Shown piece by piece: positions 26,205-33,877 of a stretch of 64,000 nt of DNA (the first letter of the stretch is position 1; each line of letters opens with the position of its first letter). The translations under genes were made by a program, and so were the position numbers. Below the pieces are notes generated by a model. It was not told the origin of the DNA and searched no databases. It saw only the letters and a list, made by a program, of their open reading frames with translations. The DNA is from Roseiflexus sp. RS-1 (lineage in GTDB: Bacteria; Chloroflexota; Chloroflexia; Chloroflexales; Roseiflexaceae): assembly GCF_000016665.1 (NCBI RefSeq), contig NC_009523.1:1674001-1738000 (forward strand). Direction: 5' to 3'.

Positions 26205-27011
26205 TCACTTTTCAGGCTCCATGCGCCCATTAGGGAAGACGCGCCATCTGGTTCCTGATGCATCCTTGTAGTCCCAATGCGGTCCAATGGGCGGCGGGTG
26301 CTGCAGATCGGGATGGAGACTTTCCTTAGTGCTGGGATTGTACCATGCCCCCTTAATGCCGCCTGGCGGATCCTTGCCGCGCCACATCCAACCGGGAGCA
26401 GGCGGTTGAGCAGGATCATCAGGGAGCGGGGGGCGCTTCGGCGCCGGAGCTGGCGCTCCGCCGCTGCGTCCTTGAGCGGGCGCAGGGGACGCGGGCGCCG
26501 TCCCGGCGCCGGTTCCTTGCAGCGCCGGGCGCGTTCGTAGCCGCGACCGTACCACGCGCACGCCCGCCAGCATTACTGCCAATTGTACCACGCCGCCGAG
26601 CCCCAGGCGCCAGCGTTCACCTTCGGACAGCGGTTGCTCGCTCACCAACTGTGCGCCGCGCAGCGCCTCGATGATCTGGGGGACGCCGGTCAGCGCAGCC
26701 AGGCTGAGTCCGGCGATCAGCAGCCATTCCCCGACGCCCGGTTCGCCGCGCCGCGCCCGGAATGCCTGCATGCGCTCAGAGAACTCCAGCGCCACGAACC
26801 CGACCGCGAGGATGACGGCGGCGACCGCCAACGCAGCAGCGAAACTGAGGGCGGCGCCGATGCCCACTGCTGCCAGGAGCGCGGCGCCTGCGTAGATGAG
26901 CGCGGCCAGCGCCAGGAGCGCCCCGACGCCGATCAACAGTCCCAGGAATACCTGTCCGAGCGCCGCCAGCCAGGGCGGGACGTTCGCCGCCGCGCCGCCG
27001 CTGGCGAGCAT
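26205..27011 (-). CDS. Multi-pass membrane polymorphic toxin, Ntox37-like tip
   Basis: 268 residues. Residues ~12-75 and ~92-110 are hydrophobic with three or four membrane helices, then the pre-toxin linker (GAQLVSEQPLSEGERWRLGL) and a Pro/Ala-rich hinge (~165-205). The last ~55 residues (GAWYNPSTKESLHPDLQHPP, PIGPHWDYKDASGTRW, FPNGRMEPEK) match my memory of polymorphic toxin type 37. The ATG lies 3 bases after the TAG of the pilin-like gene upstream and in the same frame, so readthrough would fuse the two into one ~496-residue protein. Immunity gene follows directly. Confidence 0.7.
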   Translation of the reverse strand: MLASGGAAANVPPWLAALGQVFLGLLIGVGALLALAALIYAGAALLAAVGIGAALSFAAALAVAAVILAVGFVALEFSERMQAFRARRGEPGVGEWLLIAGLSLAALTGVPQIIEALRGAQLVSEQPLSEGERWRLGLGGVVQLAVMLAGVRVVRSRLRTRPALQGTGAGTAPASPAPAQGRSGGAPAPAPKRPPLPDDPAQPPAPGWMWRGKDPPGGIKGAWYNPSTKESLHPDLQHPPPIGPHWDYKDASGTRWRVFPNGRMEPEK

Positions 27012-27014
27012 CCC

Positions 27015-27698
27015 CTATTGCACGCCACGGCGCGCCAGCCCGAGCAACCCGGCGCCGCCGACGAACGCTGCCAGCAACGCCAGGCGATCGGGCAGCACGC
27101 GTGGTACGCCAAGCGTCGCCAGCGACAGCGGCGCGATAGCAGGCGCATCGATCACCTGTATCTCGATCAATCGGTGCTGCAGGAGCGCCTCCAGCGGCAG
27201 CGGCGTCGCCACCCCGGTTATCTGATCAATGGCGATCACGCGTTGCTCGATCAGGTTGACACGGATAATGCGCTGATGCGGAGTGTCGAACAGGAGCAAC
27301 TCGCCGGTGCGCGGATCGGCAACTGTCGGAACACCAGCCGCCGGCTTGATGACCAACCGCTCAATGGGGCTGAAAACCACATACGACTGTGTACGCGGAT
27401 CGAACACGATCGGCTGAACCGGCGTGAAAGATATCTGCGATGCACCATTGCACCGCTGCACTGAGAAAGGACCGTCCAGGCATGGCGCCGCGCCATTCGG
27501 TCCGCGAGCGCCAATATCGCTGCCAAACCGTGTTGCGAGCACAGCAGTCGTACCCCGGATCGCGGCGCGTAAACGCGCATTTCCGTTGAAGACGCCATAG
27601 ATGACAGCGATCAGGATCAGCAGAACGGCGCCCCAGGCGAGCCACTGAACCGTCTCAATACCGGATTCATCGCAGCAAAGCCATCGTATCTTCTTCAT
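27015..27698 (-). CDS. Pilin-like carrier protein preceding the toxin
   Basis: 227 residues. N terminus: a short basic leader, DESGIETVQW, then a 20-residue helix, the layout of Flp/TadE prepilins (cleavage expected after the Gly). Residue +5 after that Gly is Gln, not the usual Glu. Residues ~90-190 carry VFDPRTQSYVVFSPI, ADPRTGELLLFDTPHQ and IDQITGVATPLPLEAL, a pattern shared with the C-terminal part of the protein at 37608-38918. A C-terminal helix ends ARRGVQ-stop. The ATG follows AGAGGAAG. Probably anchors or docks the toxin to the pilus machinery; inference. Confidence 0.68.
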   Translation of the reverse strand: MKKIRWLCCDESGIETVQWLAWGAVLLILIAVIYGVFNGNARLRAAIRGTTAVLATRFGSDIGARGPNGAAPCLDGPFSVQRCNGASQISFTPVQPIVFDPRTQSYVVFSPIERLVIKPAAGVPTVADPRTGELLLFDTPHQRIIRVNLIEQRVIAIDQITGVATPLPLEALLQHRLIEIQVIDAPAIAPLSLATLGVPRVLPDRLALLAAFVGGAGLLGLARRGVQ

Positions 27699-27936
27699 AG
27701 AGCAGGCGCTTCCTCTGGATAATAATGCTGCTCAACGATGCCTGTCGTCTTGCGGATTTCGCACGATGCGGCACACGCACACAAGACGATCCTTCCGCGA
27801 CCATCTGACCGACCCTGACGAACGGCGCTGCCGCCGGACCGCGCCACCAGCATTCGAGATCGCTCTGAACCTGGTCGACAAAATCGTCCCATTCCGACAA
27901 CAACGCTCCTGTGCGTGCTTCCTCCTGCTTGCACAT
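27667..27936 (-). CDS. Small hypothetical protein upstream of the pilin-like carrier
   Basis: About 89 residues (MCKQEEARTGALLSEWDDFV...). AGGAGG lies 6 bases before the ATG at 27936; a second ATG precedes it. Its 3' end overlaps the carrier start by 32 bases. A competing frame shifted by one (27695-27943) ends with an ATGA overlap at the carrier, so which frame is used is uncertain. Not recognised. Confidence 0.4.
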   Translation of the reverse strand: MCKQEEARTGALLSEWDDFVDQVQSDLECWWRGPAAAPFVRVGQMVAEGSSCVRVPHRAKSARRQASLSSIIIQRKRLLYEEDTMALLR

Positions 27937-27957
27937 CATCCACCTCCTGATTGAGAA

Positions 27958-28581
27958 TCAGCGCGCTTTATCAAGCGTGATCTTCCACTCGAACGTAAAA
28001 TCGTAGGTGGTGCACCATTTGTTGCATCGTCGTGGCCAGCTATGCCAGCGCCAGAGGTATGCCACCGCTTTGGCGCGGTTCGGCGCCTCGAAGTCGCGTC
28101 CGTAGATCGGACCGTATGCGGTATGCACTGGACGGAGCGTTTCGACATAGACGACAATCCACGGAATGGGCACGCCATGAACCGTGCGCCCCGCAAATTG
28201 CGGCCACGAGCTATAGGCAGTCAGTTCGTCGCGATTGAGCGCGGCATACTGCTGAGCCTGCCCATACCCGATGCCGGGCGGCGCGCCAAAGGCGGGCAAT
28301 CCGCGATAACGGAGCACCACTTGCTGTGGAGTGCACTCGTGTGGACATTGACCGTACCATATGCCATTCCACGCTGGCACATACTGCAAATGGCGCGCGT
28401 ACTCCTGTGCAGCCGCAAGCGAAGCGCCGTCAGCGCCGGTTCCTGCAAAACGACGCGCATAATGCACACTTCCAACATCCCAGAAGAATGGGATCAGAAA
28501 AATGATAATAAAGCAGACCCAGAGCAGATTGAAACCGACGCCGCCCCGGTCGTCGTGTATCAGATGCACCATCTGTCGCAT
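27958..28581 (-). CDS. TadG/TadE-like pilus protein
   Basis: 207 residues. HDDRGGVGFNLLWVCFIIIF is a prepilin-like N terminus with a single helix, followed by VHYARRFAGTGADGASLAAA, the motif seen in TadG-like (Flp pilus-assembly) proteins. The rest is a Cys-containing outer domain (CPHECTP, CNKWCTTYDF) that may form disulfides. ATG at 28581 follows AGGAGG. It is in line with the TadE genes upstream, so likely part of a Tad secretion or pilus apparatus in the envelope. Confidence 0.7.
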   Translation of the reverse strand: MRQMVHLIHDDRGGVGFNLLWVCFIIIFLIPFFWDVGSVHYARRFAGTGADGASLAAAQEYARHLQYVPAWNGIWYGQCPHECTPQQVVLRYRGLPAFGAPPGIGYGQAQQYAALNRDELTAYSSWPQFAGRTVHGVPIPWIVVYVETLRPVHTAYGPIYGRDFEAPNRAKAVAYLWRWHSWPRRCNKWCTTYDFTFEWKITLDKAR

Positions 28582-28601
28582 ATGCCAGCCTCCTGGTTTC
28601 G

Positions 28602-29030
28602 TCAGGGCGCGTCAAACGGTGGTTCACACCGCATACTCGCCTCAGCAGTCACCCTGGGATAGCGACCGAGCGCCCCAAGAAACGGAAAGACGACATGTGG
28701 CGTCTCCAGTTGAACCTGAACCGTCACCGCATTCCCTGCATAGTAGGGGCACCCCCCCGACACGCGCCACTGACGACGACCGTCGAAACCTGGACTCGCC
28801 CAGATGACTGCACGCCCGACGTCCTCGAGAGTCACAGCGGCGCGGGCGCCCTCACGCGCCGCTGCAGCGGCAACGATACCGGTATAGGCGACCATGATGA
28901 ACTGCCAGGCGATCAGGATTACAAGCATCGCAATCGGGACGAATCCCAGGAATTCGATCAACTCGACGCCGCACTCATCACGTGTCAATCGCCTGATGAA
29001 CACCGATGGCTGTGAGAGCATACTTCCCAT
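28602..29030 (-). CDS. TadE-family pseudopilin
   Basis: 142 residues. DECGVELIEFLGFVPIAMLV with Glu at +5 is the TadE prepilin motif, followed by AAAAAREGARAAVTLEDVGR, which is the common TadE sequence after the helix, and an outer domain with a Cys pair (GCPYY, MRCEPP). GAGGTG precedes the ATG. A paralogue lies just upstream (29034-29504). Processed by the TadV-type peptidase and inserted in the pilus base in known systems. Confidence 0.85.
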   Translation of the reverse strand: MGSMLSQPSVFIRRLTRDECGVELIEFLGFVPIAMLVILIAWQFIMVAYTGIVAAAAAREGARAAVTLEDVGRAVIWASPGFDGRRQWRVSGGCPYYAGNAVTVQVQLETPHVVFPFLGALGRYPRVTAEASMRCEPPFDAP

Positions 29031-29033
29031 ACT

Positions 29034-29504
29034 TCACACCTCGCGCATCCGCTCAGGATTCACATCGACCCTGGCGATCGGCGGCGGCTCACAGCGCACC
29101 GTAGCGCGTTGCGTCACCTTTGGATAGTTGCCGAGGCTGCCGACGAATGGAAACAGCACGTGAGGAACCTCCAGTTGAACCTGAATCGTCACCGGATGGC
29201 TGCTGTAAGCGCTGCACGGATACCCCGCCAGCGGTTGCCACCAGCGGCGACCGTCGAATCCCGGACTGGCGTTCCGCACCGCACGGTCGACGTTCTCGCG
29301 CGTCGCAGCGGCGCGTGCACCTTCACGTGCTGCACCGGCAGCAATGATTCCGGTATAGCCAACCAGCACAAACTGCCAGGCAATGACCAGAACAAGCAAC
29401 ACCAGTGGAAAGAAGCCGATGTATTCAATGATTGCTGCGCCGCGCTCGTTCCCAGCCAGTGCGCTCGCCGCCTTGATGATAAGATAGCGCTGTTTCTGCA
29501 TCAT
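29034..29504 (-). CDS. TadE-family pseudopilin
   Basis: 156 residues from ATG 29504. NERGAAIIEYIGFFPLVLLV with Glu at +5, then AAGAAREGARAAATRENVDR, and an outer domain close to that of the next gene (ASPGFDGRR, VTIQVQLEVPHVLFPFVGSL in both). The two genes are an old tandem duplication. It starts after a terminator that separates it from the Flp pilin gene, so part of its expression depends on readthrough. Confidence 0.85.
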   Translation of the reverse strand: MMQKQRYLIIKAASALAGNERGAAIIEYIGFFPLVLLVLVIAWQFVLVGYTGIIAAGAAREGARAAATRENVDRAVRNASPGFDGRRWWQPLAGYPCSAYSSHPVTIQVQLEVPHVLFPFVGSLGNYPKVTQRATVRCEPPPIARVDVNPERMREV

Positions 29505-29533
29505 CGTACTCAAGAAACATCATCAATGGTCAC

Positions 29534-29568
29534 AAAAAAGGGCGCCGCGCAGGGTATGCGCAGCGCCC
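29534..29568 (-). terminator. Intrinsic terminator after the Flp pilin gene
   Basis: On the minus strand a bulged hairpin GGGCGC-GCGCA / TGCGC-GCGCCC is followed by a run of T (AAAAAA at 29534-29539 on the + strand). It sits 18 bases after the pilin stop and before the TadE genes, which would give much more pilin than downstream products. Confidence 0.75.
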
Positions 29569-29586
29569 ACCGTCACACGCCACGCA

Positions 29587-29829
29587 TTAGCTGCCGAGTT
29601 TCCTGACCCAATTGGTAAACGTTTCCACAGCAGCCGCACCAATTTCCCCGCCACGCGCTTCGAACACTTTCCCGATGGCTGCCAGCAGTGTCACTACGAT
29701 AGCGATCAGAGCCACCCACTCAACCGAGCTCAAACCTGCCTCATTCTCCGCTCGCTCCTCAACCGCCGTGCGCAGGCTGTGCAGTTTGGTCTGCAACCAC
29801 ACGTATGCCGCCAGTGTCATGTCCGCCAT
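29587..29829 (-). CDS. Flp-like pilin
   Basis: 80 residues from ATG 29829, preceded by AAGGAGG. After a 38-residue leader-like stretch comes NEAGLSSVEWVALIAIVVTL with Glu at +5, the Flp-type cleavage and helix motif, then a short tail (FEARGGEIGAAAVETF). It is the first gene of the minus-strand pilus block and has a PhoB-like box 127 bases upstream and a terminator right after it. The expected role is the major subunit of a type IVc pilus. The long pre-helix segment is unusual for Flp and its cleavage point is uncertain. Confidence 0.78.
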   Translation of the reverse strand: MADMTLAAYVWLQTKLHSLRTAVEERAENEAGLSSVEWVALIAIVVTLLAAIGKVFEARGGEIGAAAVETFTNWVRKLGS

Positions 29830-29955
29830 GATCTTCTTCCTCCTTCTGGTTTGCCAGTATTGTTTCCTGCTTGATGTTGATCTGGTTTGTGGCGCCACAT
29901 CTCCGTTCGACGGCTTTACTCTACCACAGCGTCAGCCGATTGTGAACCCCTTTTT

Positions 29956-29972
29956 TGTAAACCGTTTGTAAC
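29956..29972. promoter_or_regulatory. PhoB-like 11-bp direct-repeat box 1
   Basis: TGTAAAC at 29956 and TGTAAC at 29967, exactly 11 bases apart. It lies in the divergent region between the Flp pilin (minus) and the VWA lipoprotein (plus). The same arrangement occurs at 30022, 38984, 40385 and 42795. Confidence 0.65.
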
Positions 29973-30021
29973 ACTAATTACTTATTCTGAAGGGATAATC
30001 TGTTTACAAAAGGCATACACC

Positions 30022-30038
30022 TGTAACAAAAGTGTAAC
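30022..30038. promoter_or_regulatory. PhoB-like 11-bp direct-repeat box 2
   Basis: TGTAAC at 30022 and TGTAAC at 30033, again 11 bases apart; an inverted half site TGTTTACA is at 30001. It is about 95 bases before the VWA lipoprotein start. Confidence 0.6.
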
Positions 30039-30132
30039 AGCGGTCGAACATAGGCGCGAATGCCGCATCCGCCGCTCCGCGCCTTTCGTCCCACCAGTGA
30101 CAGCAGTCAACACTCATGAAAAGGGGGAAGCG

Positions 30133-31647
30133 ATGTATCATCAACCTCGATGGGCGATCATGCCCCTGCTCTGCGGGTTTATCCTTCTTGCGGCGTGCGG
30201 CGGCGCTCCGCCGCCTGCAAGCCAGGTGGATGTGCAGGCGACCATTGATGCTGGCGTGCGCGCAACGCTGGCGGCGCAGCCGACGGAGGCGCCATCACCT
30301 ACTACCCCTCCGCCATCGCCAACCGCTGTTCCGCCAACGGCGACAACCGCGCCCACCAGTCCACCGGTGGCGCCGACGGTCGCGCCCTTTACGCCCGCCA
30401 CGCCGACCGCGACCGGTGCAGACGCGCCAACAACTGTACCTGAGTCCAGTTCCCCGCCGACTGACACGACCACCATCTTTCGCCCTGCAGAAGGCGAGGC
30501 GGCGCAGGTGACCACCAACATTCAGCTCGTCTTCGACGCGAGCGGTTCGATGGCGCAGCGGATCGGCGGCGAGACCAAAATCCAGGCTGCGCGCCGCGCC
30601 ATGGAACGGATCATCGACACGCTGCCCGACAACCCCGATCTGAACGTCGGCTTCCGGGTGTTCGGGCACGAAGGCGACAGCAGCGAAGCGCAAAAAGCGC
30701 GTTCATGCCAGAGCACTGCGCTGCTGGTGCCGATGCAGGGAGTCAATAAAGCGTTGCTGCGGCAACAGGCTCAGGCATGGCAACCGACCGGATGGACGCC
30801 GATCAGTCTGGCGTTGCAGAGAGCAGGGGAGGATTTCCAGGCGGGAGAGAATGTGCGTAACGTCATCATTATGGTGACCGATGGCGAAGAGACGTGCGGC
30901 GGCGACCCGTGCGCAGTTGCGAAGGCGCTCGCCGAGTCGCAGGCGGAAGTGCGCATCGACGTGGTTGGGTTCGGGACGACGCCGGACGTGGCAAAAACCC
31001 TGCGGTGCATTGCCGAGAACAGCGGCGGCGTCTATACTGATGCGCAAAATGGTGATGCGCTGGTGCAGACTCTGGAGGAACTGATCGCCGCTACCCTCAA
31101 ACGGAGCACTCTGCGCTTCATCCCTGTGAGCATAAGCGGCGCACCGGAAGAGGTATCGCTGACCCGCCTGGTCAATGCCCGGGGGGAAGACGTTATGAAA
31201 ACCGTCCAGCTGCCATGGATGGCGCGATTTGCCCGCGAGCAGGTGGTGGAACTTCCACCAGGCGAGTATCGTTTCACCATCTCCTACAGTGAGATATTCG
31301 TCGATCAGACGTCGAAGCATCTTGAGACCACATACACCGCAATCATCGAAGAGGCGCGCGAAACCGTGGCGGTCATCGGGCGCGGACAGGTAACCTTTAT
31401 CAACGATTCACCCCAATTGCTCCGGCCGGGCGACGTGCGGGTTGAAAAGGCAGTTGATGGGCAGTGGGAAGAGTCCATCAGTCCCGGACAACTCGTCTCT
31501 CTTGGCCCGTATTTTGAGTTTGAACGACCGTTTCGCCTCACGCCGGGACGCTACCGGGTCTATGACCGCACACGGGGGAAGGTGTTGATCGATAACCTGA
31601 TTGTCGTGCCCGGCAAAGAAATCACGGTCAGGCTCAGTGGCGGGTAG
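30133..31647 (+). CDS. von Willebrand factor A lipoprotein
   Basis: 504 residues from ATG 30133 with a GGGGGAAG site. Lipobox LLAAC gives lipidation at Cys ~22. A Pro/Thr/Ala-rich linker (~45-120) precedes a VWA domain (~130-330) with the metal motif DASGSMAQR and the TDGEETCGGDPC loop; VGFRVFGHEGDS and VVGFGTTPDVAKTLRCIAEN also fit. The C-terminal ~180 residues look like beta-sandwich modules. It is exported and anchored, divergent from the Flp pilin and sharing its control region, so it may be an adhesin or structural partner of the pilus. Confidence 0.82.
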   Translation: MYHQPRWAIMPLLCGFILLAACGGAPPPASQVDVQATIDAGVRATLAAQPTEAPSPTTPPPSPTAVPPTATTAPTSPPVAPTVAPFTPATPTATGADAPTTVPESSSPPTDTTTIFRPAEGEAAQVTTNIQLVFDASGSMAQRIGGETKIQAARRAMERIIDTLPDNPDLNVGFRVFGHEGDSSEAQKARSCQSTALLVPMQGVNKALLRQQAQAWQPTGWTPISLALQRAGEDFQAGENVRNVIIMVTDGEETCGGDPCAVAKALAESQAEVRIDVVGFGTTPDVAKTLRCIAENSGGVYTDAQNGDALVQTLEELIAATLKRSTLRFIPVSISGAPEEVSLTRLVNARGEDVMKTVQLPWMARFAREQVVELPPGEYRFTISYSEIFVDQTSKHLETTYTAIIEEARETVAVIGRGQVTFINDSPQLLRPGDVRVEKAVDGQWEESISPGQLVSLGPYFEFERPFRLTPGRYRVYDRTRGKVLIDNLIVVPGKEITVRLSGG

Positions 31648-32263
31648 TGCGACCGGGATCGGGACGCCCTGGATGGCAGTCCAGGATTGATCAGCGGACG
31701 AATCGCCAGAGACGTGGCATCGTTGACGGAGAGCGCCCTCGCACGTCCATCAGGGAAGCGCGGGGCGCTCCCGCTATTTCCAGCATTGCTCAAATACATT
31801 GACCATCGTTCACGGCTATTGCGTCGCACGAGACGTTCGCTTTCGGCGGAGCGTAGACCGAAATTCATTTCGGTCGCCGCAGGCGGCGCACAATACAGGT
31901 GGCGCACAATATCGGATATGTGAGGCAAAGCCCGCCTGCGCGGAACGTGAACTCCAGCGGTGACCCTATTGACCATCGGCTATCGGCTATCGGCTATCGG
32001 CTATCGGCTATCGGCGACGATAACCCCTCGGCTATGCGCAGCGAAGACCGCCTGCGCGGGCTATAGCGGATTACGTATTCAAAGACCATCATATTTCGTG
32101 TAAATACAGGGGAATTATCTGGAGATATGATTTGTTGTCAGGCTGCAATGCAACGAACGAGTAAATGAATCGTACATGAGGATGATAGAAACACGGACAT
32201 TCTGTTACGTACTTAATAGAACGATAACATTAAATGTATGATATGAAGTTGTCAAACATTCAC
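31648..32263. repeat. Gene-free spacer with MITE fragment, repeat B fragment and CGGCTAT heptamers
   Basis: 31800-31905 resembles the inner part of the MITE family (GTAGACCGAAATTCATTTCGGTC). 31975-32012 is a short array of CGGCTAT units. 32012-32085 is a partial repeat B (CGCCTGCGCGGGCTATAGCGG, TATTCAAAGACCAT). 32090-32260 is unusually AT-rich. I see no gene here. Confidence 0.7.
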
Positions 32264-32290
32264 TTGACAGTGCTATGAGTCTGATATACA
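32264..32290 (+). promoter_or_regulatory. Sigma-70-type promoter for the response regulator
   Basis: TTGACA at 32264 and TATACA at 32285 with a 15-bp spacer, in an AT-rich stretch. The leader to the ATG at 32457 is about 160 bases. No 11-bp box is seen here, so the regulator may not control itself. Confidence 0.5.
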
Positions 32291-32456
32291 TTTTGCATGC
32301 TTTTCAATATGACGTACCAATGAATCCCTCTCCGCACTGTCGCGTCAGGGAAGCGCGAACCAGATTCTGCGTGCTGTGGCGGTCCCACAGCCTTTTCAAA
32401 GCGTCGTACCATCGTCGCAGCCTCAATGTTGCCAGAACCAACACAAGGAGGCATGG

Positions 32457-33242
32457 ATGACATGCGTGCATGGCGTTTCACCACTGATTATGATCGTGGA
32501 GGATAACCCGCTGATTGTCGAATTTGTCGAGATCCACCTGCAACGCGAGAAGTTCAGTGTCGTCGCTGCTACCGGATGCACTGAAGCAGTCCAATTACTT
32601 CGCAAGCATGTTCCTGGGCTGATTATTCTCGATATTGTCCTGGACGACGGCAATGGATGTGATCTCTGTCGGTTGATCCGCACCGGCGGATCAGACGGTG
32701 AGTTCGCTCGAATCGCTGATGTGCCGATTCTGATCCTTTCTGCCCGCGCCGATGAAGAGGATCGCCTGGAAGGGTTCCGCGCCGGCGCTGATGATTACCT
32801 GACCAAGCCGTTCAGTCCAGCGGAACTGACCTTCCGGATCAAGTCAATCTTGCGCCGGAGCATTGGCTTGAGCATTGCCTGCATCGAGATCGGTGCATTA
32901 CAGATTGATCCACGTCGCCGTGAGGTGTATGTCAATCATCATCCGGTCGAACTGACGCCAAAGGAGTTCGAACTCCTGCATCTGCTGGCGAGCCATCCGG
33001 GTCGGGTCTTTTCGCGTGAAGAATTGCTCGAGCGTGTGTGGGGATACTCATACATGGGCAATACGCGCACGGTCGATGTTCATGTCAATCGGCTGCGTCA
33101 CAAACTTGAGCTTGCTGGCGAGGGATCGTGCAACAACATGATCAGTACCGAATGGGGCGCTGGCTACAAACTGGAATCGCCTGCTCTTCTCGAAGCAGAA
33201 GTAGGAGGAACAGGAATACACCGGTTGTTGAACTCGCACTAG
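32457..33242 (+). CDS. OmpR/PhoB-family response regulator
   Basis: 261 residues from ATG 32457, chosen because AAGGAGG ends 5 bases upstream. Receiver domain ~10-130: acidic pocket in MIVEDNP, phospho-Asp in LIILDIVLDDG (~59), Lys in DDYLTKPFSP (~117). DNA-binding winged helix ~155-245: LTPKEFELLHLLASHPGRVF and NTRTVDVHVNRLRHKL. It stands alone without a kinase beside it. As PhoB-type regulators bind direct repeats at 11-bp spacing, it is the obvious candidate for the five boxes in this block. Confidence 0.92.
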   Translation: MTCVHGVSPLIMIVEDNPLIVEFVEIHLQREKFSVVAATGCTEAVQLLRKHVPGLIILDIVLDDGNGCDLCRLIRTGGSDGEFARIADVPILILSARADEEDRLEGFRAGADDYLTKPFSPAELTFRIKSILRRSIGLSIACIEIGALQIDPRRREVYVNHHPVELTPKEFELLHLLASHPGRVFSREELLERVWGYSYMGNTRTVDVHVNRLRHKLELAGEGSCNNMISTEWGAGYKLESPALLEAEVGGTGIHRLLNSH

Positions 33243-33249
33243 AGCGCCG

Positions 33250-33278
33250 GGGAGCGCATGACTATCGCATGCGCTCCC
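33250..33278. terminator. Perfect 11-bp hairpin between convergent genes
   Basis: GGGAGCGCATG-ACTATCG-CATGCGCTCCC lies 8 bases after the response-regulator stop and ~30 bases from the end of the convergent gene, so it can serve both. Confidence 0.72.
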
Positions 33279-33308
33279 GTGCTCATTATCCTGGGCGCTG
33301 GAGATGTC

Positions 33309-33875
33309 CTACTCCTGATATTCCTCAGTCACCAGGAGATAACCATCGGTCACTGCCAGTCGAGCCAGCGCCGCCAGCGCTGCATCAGGCGATGGACGGG
33401 CAATGACGATACTTTCGTCAATGGCATACACCAGCGCCTGATCAGCGGGCAGGCGGTCTGCACGCGGCAGATGCTTGATCGTCTCGCCGATGCGTTGCAT
33501 CCGATCGTCCAGCAGTGAGATCCAGTCGTCAGAAAGCGCCGCCGGTACGACGCATATCCATCCCGGAACGGTGACACCCCACGATATCAGCAGTGCCGGG
33601 AGCAGCGTATCGTCGGCGCACACCACATCAACCCACCCGCCGGGTAATGCACCCCCTGGCGCCGGACGAACCGGTTGACCGGATGCCTGAAGATACGCCA
33701 GCAACCGCGACTGGTCGAGGGTATAGGTGCGTATCAGCAAGGGGGAGGGTGTCAGGGCGCGGATCACCCGCGCTGCCCACGGTGCACGCTCTTCAGGATG
33801 CACACGCAAGAGTGGGTCTGGCGGGAACAGCCAGACCCCTTCATTTACCATCCGGTAATGCCACTCTGTACTCAT
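33309..33875 (-). CDS. Hypothetical protein coupled to tadC
   Basis: 188 residues from ATG 33875 (MSTEWHYRMVNEGVWLFPPD). The start lies just after the tadC stop (TGAAGATG), so translation is coupled. Cytoplasmic, Leu/Ala/Pro-rich, without a recognisable motif; residues ~85-115 (VDVVCADDTLLPALLISWGV) could be a nucleotide-free Rossmann-like core. It may be an accessory of the Tad machine; the family is not recognised. Confidence 0.6.
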   Translation of the reverse strand: MSTEWHYRMVNEGVWLFPPDPLLRVHPEERAPWAARVIRALTPSPLLIRTYTLDQSRLLAYLQASGQPVRPAPGGALPGGWVDVVCADDTLLPALLISWGVTVPGWICVVPAALSDDWISLLDDRMQRIGETIKHLPRADRLPADQALVYAIDESIVIARPSPDAALAALARLAVTDGYLLVTEEYQE

Positions 33876-33877
33876 CT

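Noticed and set aside
29887..30132. N-terminal extension of the VWA lipoprotein
   Set aside because: It would cover the regulatory boxes and remove the signal peptide and lipobox from the N terminus; ATG 30133 has a ribosome site.
31687..31923. 78-codon + frame after the VWA gene
   Set aside because: No ribosome site; consists mainly of MITE-type repeat sequence.
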